Assembly: GCA_951799425.1 (NCBI GenBank)
Contig: OX637393.1
Location: 16,759,744 to 16,823,743, forward strand
DNA: 64,000 nt
Source: Ilex aquifolium
Lineage: Eukaryota; Streptophyta; Magnoliopsida; Aquifoliales; Aquifoliaceae
Reading direction: 5' to 3'
Shown here in pieces: positions 56,675-64,000 of this stretch (position 1 is the stretch's first letter; each line of letters opens with the position of its first letter). A program made the translations under genes and the position numbers. Under the pieces are notes generated by a model. The model was given only the letters and a program-made list of their open reading frames with translations, was not told where the DNA came from and did no database searches.

Positions 56675-59600
56675 AAAACAACAACAAAAAAAAACCTGCA
56701 AAGAAAATGAAACTAGGAGAAGGTAAAAAGTACTTGTACTCAATGGTGACAAGTGCAAGTCTAACATGAAGTAGAAAGTGTAACATCCGGTCCAAATAAA
56801 TATTTAAATTAATAATGGTAAATTTTATTGGAAGAAATCCATAATTGATAAAATATAACATTCTTTTTGAAGGTCTTAAACATAAATTATAAAAATTTAA
56901 AGGTTAGTAGAATTAAACACAGAGAATTATTGATGAGTGGTGGACAAGTGTCATGATTATTTGGTTTTGTTTTACCTAATTGACAAGTGAGTGTTTGAGT
57001 CATCATGTAGTGGTGATTGGTGTGCATTGGGTGCCAAGACACTTGGGCACCAAGTGTTTTGTCTATATAAATAACACTTGTTTCTAAAAGGTGGGAAGCC
57101 TCAAGTAAGACTTGTGTGTGTTTATGTATAAAGAAGGTAGAAAAGAAAAGATAGAGTGGTGGTTGCAAGAGGAGAAAGAGAAAAAATAAACGAGAAAAAG
57201 TAACACTTCACTTTGATGATTTGAGCTTAGATTGCCACCAAATTCGAGGATTATGGTCAAAATACCTTGAACTTCATATCTACCGGCATTGATTGATGAT
57301 CTGAAGTATAGAGTAGTATACAATATGCTCTATCTTGATCTCTTGCAAAGAGTAGTTCCTTGGTTATTTTCGATTTGTATTCTATTTGATTTGAGCTATT
57401 ATTCTAAAAGTCCAATTTAATTTATTTAAATATGTTGAGTATGAGCACATTGATCATGTTTTGTGTGGATTGGGAGCTGGAACCTAGTAGCCACTAGTCC
57501 AATGCATCGCCAGACCAAGAGACCCGTGAGATTGGTTTGAGGTGGGGTGATTGGTGAGCTGTCAGGTCTATGTTCAAGTCTCACTTGGCATGTGATATGT
57601 GAAGTATGTGTTAACTGAGTACTTGAGATATTTGATGATTACGTGATCCTAGAGTTATTCACTATTTGATTGTTTGTATATTTTTCGTTGAGCATATTTT
57701 TTTCTGGTGTATTGTATACTTCCCCACTTAAATTTTTTAGGTTAATTTTGAAGAAAAGATCGGGATTAAAGTATTGGAAGAATCAGAGTTCAGCGAATAT
57801 CGATATTCTTTTTGTAATATTCAATTTTGGGAGATATATTTGTATTTGGAGACTGAATTACCATTGTAATTTTATAGAGGTTATTAGAGGTAACTAAATT
57901 GTAATGACATCCTCCTTTATCCATTTAATTTTTGCCTTTTGTCTCCAACTTGTACTTCTTTCACCAACACACAATAATATTTATTTCTAAGATCACATAT
58001 TTCCCTTCACAAGTTCTCCGATATCCCATTCAAACTTTCAAGAGAGTCAATTTCCTCAATTCTTCTCAAGATACTTTCTTTCTCCGTTCTAATTTCCCCG
58101 AAAATACCCCTATTCCACTCCTTCGAATGATGTTTTACCAATTTCAATTTTCATGAACTTGAAACCTTCGCATCCCTTCACAATAACCTTAGACCACCAG
58201 TCTTTAAAATTAAGAACAAAAGAGTGATGATCAACCCACATATTCTCAAATCTAACAAGTTCATTTCTTGAATTCCTTTATTACAGTAATTGTTAGCAAA
58301 ATTAACTCCATTATCACTAATAAACACTCCCTTATCACTAATAGACCGGTTTTCAAATTTTGAATTCTACCCCCAAAAATCCAAAATTAGTCTTTTTAAG
58401 TTTGACCACCTAGTTCTTGGATATTTAATCTCTTTTCTTTGTCTTAAACGATTTTTAATGCATACATCTAATTCTCCAATACCATAATCCTAAGTTGTGC
58501 GGTCAATCTCTTTTGTACTCAAAACCTCTATGACTACGAATTTCTCCCAATGGAAGCCCTAAATACTTCAAAGATCATTCTTGCATCACATAACCTAACC
58601 AATTTGCGAACATAGCTAACATAACTCAAATGAGACTACATTCCTAAAATTAAACTCTTAGACATTTTAATTTGAAGCCTGAAACTAAACCAAATACCTC
58701 AATAATGTCCTCTAGATCTGAAAATATTTTTCAAAAAGAAAAATGTATCATTTCCCAACTGGAATAGGATACAACTACATTTTCTATACATATAACAAAA
58801 TCCTCAATTAAATTACGATCAATTGTCCCTTACCACTAATTTACTTAACCCCGACACTCAAAGTAAACAGAAAAGGCCAATGGATTCCCCAGTCTAGGTC
58901 TCCTAGATGCATTGAATCTCTCTCTCTCTCTCTTGTGCTTACCATTAGGATTATTAACCCAAAAATTCATAGAACTCAAACACCCCTCAATCCAACTTTT
59001 CCATATACACCCAAGACTTTGGACCTATACAATAATGTATAAAAAGCTCAATCCACATATGCTTTTTTACAAAATCAATTTTCACAACAATCCCCACCTT
59101 ATCATTCAATGTTAATTCTTCAACAACTTCAATTGCCACTTATGCTACCAACCCTTAGAAAAGCACTCTCATATTTTGAAATCGCATGACCCAAGACGTC
59201 TCTCAATCTCATTGACACAAACATTTACTAAAATCTTGCAAAGACTAGAAACCAAACTTATGAGACTAAAAGCATTAATTTCCAAATGTTCGTACTTCTT
59301 CGAAATTAGACAAGTATAAGTCGCATTAGCATTAGGAGGAACTCTGAGCAAACTGTCATCAAATCACCATTTATAACCTCTCAAGTCTTGAAACATTACC
59401 ATAGAAATCCATCTGACCTGGGAGACTTATCCCTACTACACAGCAAAAATTTCTCCTCCCACCTCTATCTCTTCAAATTCCATTTTCAACCGATGTATTT
59501 TCCTTTCATTGATAGGGCACCAACTAACCCATTAATCTTGGTTTCATATAGTATAGTGTAAAATAAAGCTCTTCAAAAATACTAATGATTTCTTCCTCCA

Positions 59601-62600
59601 TACAATTTTCATCTTCTATATATGAACCATCTCCGTTTTCCAATTTATTTATCAATTTATTCCTCCTCACAATAGCCACCCAATAAAAAATTTAGTATTA
59701 TTAACTCTTTCTTTAACTCATCTAACATTGGTCTTTGATCTCCGAGAGATCTCTTCTTTGAACAACATCTCCTAGATTTTATTTCTATGATCACTCCTTT
59801 CTTTCCTCAGTTATTCACACAAACCTCCCTCTTCCTCCCTCTTGTCTAAGTCCCCTATGCAACTGAAAATGGAGCTCTTTTCAATTCTTATATCTCCTAA
59901 AAAAAATTTTATTCCATTTTTCCAATTTTTGTTTTACATATTCCGGCTTCTTCATAATTTTAAAATCATCCCAATCTTGTACAAAACTTTCTTGGCACTT
60001 CATTTCAAAGTTACTCCTCAATAAATGATGCTCCAACCACATATTTTAAAATCTAAAAGAAGTTGGTCCCCACCTAGAGGCCATCACATCTAAAGTAATA
60101 GAACAATGGACAGACAGAAACACCGGGATTGCATGTATCTCAAACATCCTACGATCCCAAACAAGGTGAGTTTGCCACCTAGATCACTCAACTTGCCAAC
60201 CCAAAATCATAACCCTATCACAAATCGATCCACGATAACCCAAAAATTTTAACCTAATTGTCACTTCATTTCTTTGTTTTGGTGATCTTTAAACTTTAAC
60301 TTTTGACTATTTATGTGATTTGGCTTTTTTCTTAGGATAAATATGTAATCATAAAATTTAATTATTGACAAACACTAGCCCGTACATTATTTTGGATTAG
60401 GCTTACTTTGACACTCTTATCACAAGCATAACATAAATACTAATTAGTTATGCGTAAAGGAATATATAATTATATATATTGTTATATAATGGTGAAAGAA
60501 ATTCTTACAAGAGTTTCCAAGTGAACCACAAACCAAAACAACATACCAAGTCTACTCCCATCACAACCATAGTTATCAAAATCCCAATTCGGATCGTAGG
60601 ATTGTAAACAGATAAATCAATCTGAGTCTCTCATAGAATCCCTAATTCATAGGATCTTAATGCATCGTAATCTTGATCTTATAGGATCGTAGAATCCTGA
60701 AATTGTGATTTTACCAATCCAAGTAGTTGGGTTTATTTGTTAGGCACATTTCAATATTGAATTGCCCAATTCATATTTATTGTTTTAACCCTTAAAGAAT
60801 CAATCCGAATGTGATTGTTTCGTATAATTGTCAGTTTAGTGGAGAATTTTGGCAGATGAAAAAAGCTACAAAAAAATTCCTTTTGTTATAAAAGTTTTCT
60901 TCACTTGTTCATCTCTCATGTTGTAAAGCTGAAAACCACAGTTAGGTTTGATATCCTCTATCTGTGAGGGATTATAGCCAAATGGTCTTCTATTTTTATT
61001 CTTTTATGCCTTTTTTTGTTTGGATGGTGAATAGTCAAAGTTGTTTATTCAAACGGGCTCAACTTTTCAATCTTTCCCCTATATTCGTCTTTCCAAAATA
61101 CTTCAATTCTCTTATTACCCTTCGCAAAATCCCACAAGATCAACAACCTGCCTTTGATTTTCAACCATTTTCAATGCTCAATTGTAGTTTCACAAATTTT
61201 AATCACATCTATAAGTCGTATATTTGTCATAACATTTTTATTGAACATAATATATACTAGGCTTGGTTAATTCTAGTTTTTAAGAGTTCTATATTATTAC
61301 ATATATTTTTCATTACATTTTTTTAGTTAGTAAGATCTTACAATTCTCAATCTGATCCTATGATTCCGATCCTTTAGCATCCCTCATCGATCCAAGGTAG
61401 GATCCTAATTTTAAACACCTAATCACGAGTATAGCAGAAAGAAACTTAAAGTGTATCTGTAATCATACTCCATACTAAATCACCTACGATCCAAGTTGGA
61501 TAAGACATAAACCCGGGCCTCCTGTTACACATTTGACAAGATCTTCTCCCATTTGGATAAAAACAACAAACCGAGTCTGTAAACCAAGTTTCTTCCAAAA
61601 TTTGACCTAGTGAACATTGCCTCTTGTCATGGTTCAAGGTCACAATATCAAACCTTAACTAGGAAGGCACCGAGACACATCGGTCGTAGCGTAGTAGTAC
61701 GGTATCGGCCAACTCACGCGAAATGGAAATTAGAATGTTCAAAAAATTCTAAAACATTACTAAAAATCTAAAATAATGTAAATAATAATAACCATGTATC
61801 ATATATCTAAAACACATTATCTAACACAAGAAATATAGTAAAAATGGAATGTAAAGGTGCTACCGGAAGTATATTAATAAAAAGTAATGCAAATTAGATC
61901 TAATTTTGGGATTTAATTAGGACCAAGTCTATTGTTGCCATAAAATCAACGGAGTCCTAACTTGTATAGGGTCCATTACCAATATAATAGCAATAATACA
62001 TTAGGTCCTCAAATTAAGTTTGAGTAATATTATTAATTAGTAAAATATATCAAGTTACGGGAATAAATCAAACAAAGTATTGTTAACTAATTAAAGTACA
62101 ACCACGTGATACAATAAACAATACCGAAGAAAAAAAAAAATATACAAAATGTTATTTCTAACCTACAATTATAAGAATAATAGTCTAACCCCACATCAGG
62201 CACATTTATTTCTAATCTAGTCATTTATTTTCACCAAACTCTAGCCAGGTTAGTCAAATGAATAAAAGAACTACTTCAATGGTTGCTACTATAATCATCG
62301 AATTTTTGTTTTGAAATTTTTGACAATGTGATTCATGAAGATGGGAAACACTCTTTGTATGTATATGTGTACAATCAACTCATGGCTGAGTACAAACAAC
62401 AAGCCACAATAAGAAATTGCACTTCCATTCCTCACTTATGACAATTAGGCCCAAAAACAAAATCTCTATAAATGAATATGGTCAAAAGAAAAAACATAAG
62501 TCAAAGTAAGACCAAATACCCTTTTTGATAAATAAAAACATCACTAGATTCCAAAGATTTGCAATAAAAAATGTGCATGCTAAAACAATGACTAGGTAGC

Positions 62601-63082
62601 AACTGTTATTAGAATATTTTGACATGTATGCTCTAACTAATCTGATCTCTAGAAGCATGTGGCAAATTGAGGAGACAGCCACAATCAATGAAATGTAAGT
62701 TTCTAAAAATAAAGAAAGAAATAAAAAACCTACAAATGAATAGCAATTTGAACATTTGAAGTTTAACGAGGTGGAGGACATATATCATGTTGTAGCTTGA
62801 ACCAAGCAGTCAGAGATGTGTGTGTGCATGTGGGGGAGAGAGAGAGAAAGAGAGTAGGGAATACTCTTGTTCTTGTCTGGCCATGACAAGAGGGTCATCT
62901 TTCTTGATGTCATAAGGGTACCATTCTGCAACTTTCTGACCAATCAGCTTCTTGCGTAGGATCTTGTGCGAAGATCTCTGCCCCGTTGGATTAAGTAGAT
63001 GCCCAAATATCTTTGCCCTTGCCTCAGTCACTCCTCTAATGGCCGCTTCCGCCACCAGACTCTTCAAGCTCCCAAAGCTCAT
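55518..63082 (-). CDS. MRPS33: mitochondrial small ribosomal subunit protein mS33 (two exons, 7.26-kb intron)
   Basis: Joining exon 1 (63082-62865) to exon 2 (55608-55518) gives a 102-residue basic protein, the length usual for plant mS33 (Arabidopsis At5g44710). It starts MSFGSLKSLVAEAA, contains NPTGQRSSHKILRKKLIG and VAEWYPYDIK, and ends KRAAKRNK. The splice is GT-AG and phase 2. Donor GTATTC lies after CAAGA, and acceptor TTTGGCAG lies before GCGC, joining GA to G to restore Glu73 in the run ARQEQERLNKLEML. mS33 is a structural protein of the mitoribosome head, and such short nuclear-encoded proteins can enter mitochondria without a long cleavable presequence. The coding exons look intact. 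The large intron holds LINE and LTR-like debris. RNA evidence would be needed to exclude extra 5' non-coding exons. Confidence 0.93.
56642..56695. repeat. C23 followed by A-rich homopolymer tract in mS33 intron
   Basis: Twenty-three C, then fourteen A and a CAA/A-rich run. This could be an A-tail of a retroposed sequence next to a slippage-prone tract. Length is uncertain. Confidence 0.8.
56779..57909 (+). mobile_element. LTR-like segment in mS33 intron
   Basis: It starts TGTAACATCCGG, resembling chromoviral LTR starts, and has a TATA box CTATATAAATAAC near 57062. The text CCTAGTAGCCACTAGTCC, CGTGAGATTGG and GGTGGGGTGATTGGTGAGC resembles transcribed LTR sequence. The end at TAATGACA (57909) is tentative. 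The flanks (GAAAG, TCCTC) do not form a target duplication, so one edge is wrong or truncated by the neighbouring LINE. Confidence 0.45.
57930..60260 (-). mobile_element. degenerate L1-type LINE in mS33 intron
   Basis: The minus strand shows the end of the endonuclease (LDVMASRWGPTSFRF, near 60080), then NTKFF near 59690. The RT region follows with PRSDGF (59410), TYTCLISKKYEHLEINAF and SLISLVSSLCKILVNV (59320-59230), a recognisable variant of the plant L1 motif LIPKK...F.RPISLVGS.YKI. Beyond, VSYSSWEMIHFSF and FGLVSGFKL (58720-58690) mark the distal RT. Frames are broken throughout. It lies in the same sense as the host gene. No clear poly-A end or target duplication was found. Confidence 0.75.
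60261..62864. other. rest of the mS33 intron
   Basis: Mostly AT-rich. At 60560-60720 and 61325-61400 there are clustered GATCCTA/TAGGATC-type words in opposite orientation, suggesting the ends of a decayed foldback DNA element of about 0.85 kb. No coding region is supported. Confidence 0.4.
62865..63082 (-). CDS. MRPS33: mS33 exon 1
   Basis: 218 bases: ATG at 63082, 72 full codons and two bases of codon 73, then donor GT at 62864-62863. Reading on past the donor gives SLLSFSLSPPHAHTHL and a stop, which is intronic. The ATG is chosen because homologues start with the same M-x-x-G-LKS-V pattern. Confidence 0.93.
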
Positions 63083-63471
63083 CCTATCTCAAAGACGAGA
63101 AGTTTCTTTCAGCTTGCTAGCACCCGAGCCTAATCCACAAATAATCAAAGAGTTTGTGTGCCAATTAATTAGGGCTGACAATTGAGTCATGTTGTGCGAT
63201 GTTCATGTCAGGTCATACCAATTCATTTAAGAAAATGCTCAGCCCAACATAGCCTGTTTAGTTAATTGTGTCAAACGACCTGACACAAACACAACTCACT
63301 TGTACCACAGGTAACCCGAAATAACATTGCTCACCAATTACAATGAGAACAAGAACAAAATCTCTAGATAAAAAATACTATGGTCACAACACAAAATGAT
63401 AATAAATCAAGATCAAACACTTTATCTGATATACATAAGAAAAAGGAATTATGAAGATTTGCCCGTGGGAC
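63083..63471. other. upstream region of mS33
   Basis: Holds the probable 5' untranslated region and promoter of mS33, without a clear TATA box. 63165-63310 (AGGGCTGACAATTG, GTGTCAAACGACCTGACAC) resembles non-autonomous hAT-like debris common in plant genomes. Confidence 0.4.
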
Positions 63472-64000
63472 TAGGGATGTCAATGGACCGAAGCAGGGGC
63501 GGGGAGTGTAGTCTCCATCCCCGTACCCGCTTAAAAAAACTCCATCCATCCCCGGTCCACCCCCGTTAGCGGGTATAGTTTTCATCCCCATCCCCGTCCG
63601 CAGGTAAATTTCTAATCTCCACCCCCGTCCCCGCTTCGCCCATACCCGCCCAAGTTCAAGCCTAAGCCCAAGCCAACATAATCCAAAATTCTAAATAAAT
63701 CCAACATTTTAATGCAAGCTTCTTGTTACTTGGAATATGTATCTGATAAGCTGCCTCTTCAAATTTTTGCACTCGCTTGGGAGATGCAGTCCAATAAGCA
63801 ACACTATCACGAATTCTTTCAATACCATCTCCAATCACATTTAAATCATCTTGGACAATTAAGTTGAGTAATTTTGCTATTTTAATGTAACTAAATCAAA
63901 AAAAAAATGGACATTTGTGTAATTTTGAAAAAATGATAATTTATGTTTGATAGTTGAATTATCAAGGTCAATCATGGTCAATCATGATCCCCGGTCCAAA
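63472..64000. mobile_element. possible DNA transposon end, cut by window edge
   Basis: TAGGGATGTCAATGGACCG followed by a GGGCGGGG/CCCCGTCCCC-rich stretch (63485-63650) is the sort of terminus seen in hAT-like non-autonomous plant elements. The other end is outside the window or too decayed to see. Confidence 0.35.

Noticed and set aside
1..64000. Endogenous pararetrovirus (caulimovirus) sequence
   Set aside because: All RT fragments are accompanied by gypsy- or copia-type integrase, LTRs or LINE motifs. No movement-protein or coat-protein motif was seen.

Overview
The window is nuclear DNA of a flowering plant, most likely a eudicot. The evidence is the dense nested LTR retrotransposons of plant-specific lineages (Athila/Tat and Tekay-like Ty3/gypsy, Ty1/copia, a TRIM), an intronless DYW-type pentatricopeptide-repeat gene, and a split nuclear gene for mitochondrial ribosomal protein mS33. 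I could not fix family or species from the sequence.

Layout. 1-3823: the gag-protease end and 5' LTR of an Athila/Tat-like gypsy element on the minus strand, running off the left edge. About 3850-9575: remnant of a Tat-type gypsy element (A). Its degenerate integrase lies on the minus strand, followed by a minisatellite and an antisense (+ strand) accessory ORF. It is interrupted by a copia-like solo LTR (5038-6642) and a MITE (8366-8732). About 9575-14392: a copia element (B, minus strand) inserted in A. From 14393, an oppositely oriented LTR of the same copia family sits in B's reverse transcriptase gene. That LTR is itself broken by a solo Athila-type LTR with a verifiable target duplication (15052-16881) and by a long Athila-type element C (17061 to about 25960, + strand). 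About 26000-36927: a second Tat-type element (D), minus strand, with two tandem antisense accessory ORFs that look as if they have their own promoters and introns. 38605-45173: a complete, young, non-autonomous Tekay-like chromovirus derivative (E; TSD ATAAT) in which most of pol is replaced by a degenerate repeat array. 45472-47792: a related solo LTR (F; TSD ATTTT). 48257-48716: an intact 460-bp TRIM (G; TSD GTCCC).

Genes. The right 14 kb holds the only two genes that look functional. One is a 905-codon DYW-type PPR gene (50188-52905, +), very probably the orthologue of Arabidopsis OTP84 (At3g57430), a chloroplast C-to-U RNA editing factor. The other is the gene for mitochondrial small-subunit protein mS33 (minus strand, exon 1 at 62865-63082, exon 2 at 55518-55608). 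Its coding sequence is split by a 7.26-kb intron that has taken up an L1-type LINE and an LTR-like segment. The two genes converge and serve different organelles: plastid RNA editing and mitochondrial translation.

Common threads. Every large element lacks something essential: C has lost RNase H, D has lost the integrase glutamate, E has lost RT/RNase H and most of integrase. Several unrelated LTR families carry GC-rich palindromes, mostly just upstream of their TATA boxes. Tandem repeats recur where pol meets the antisense ORFs.
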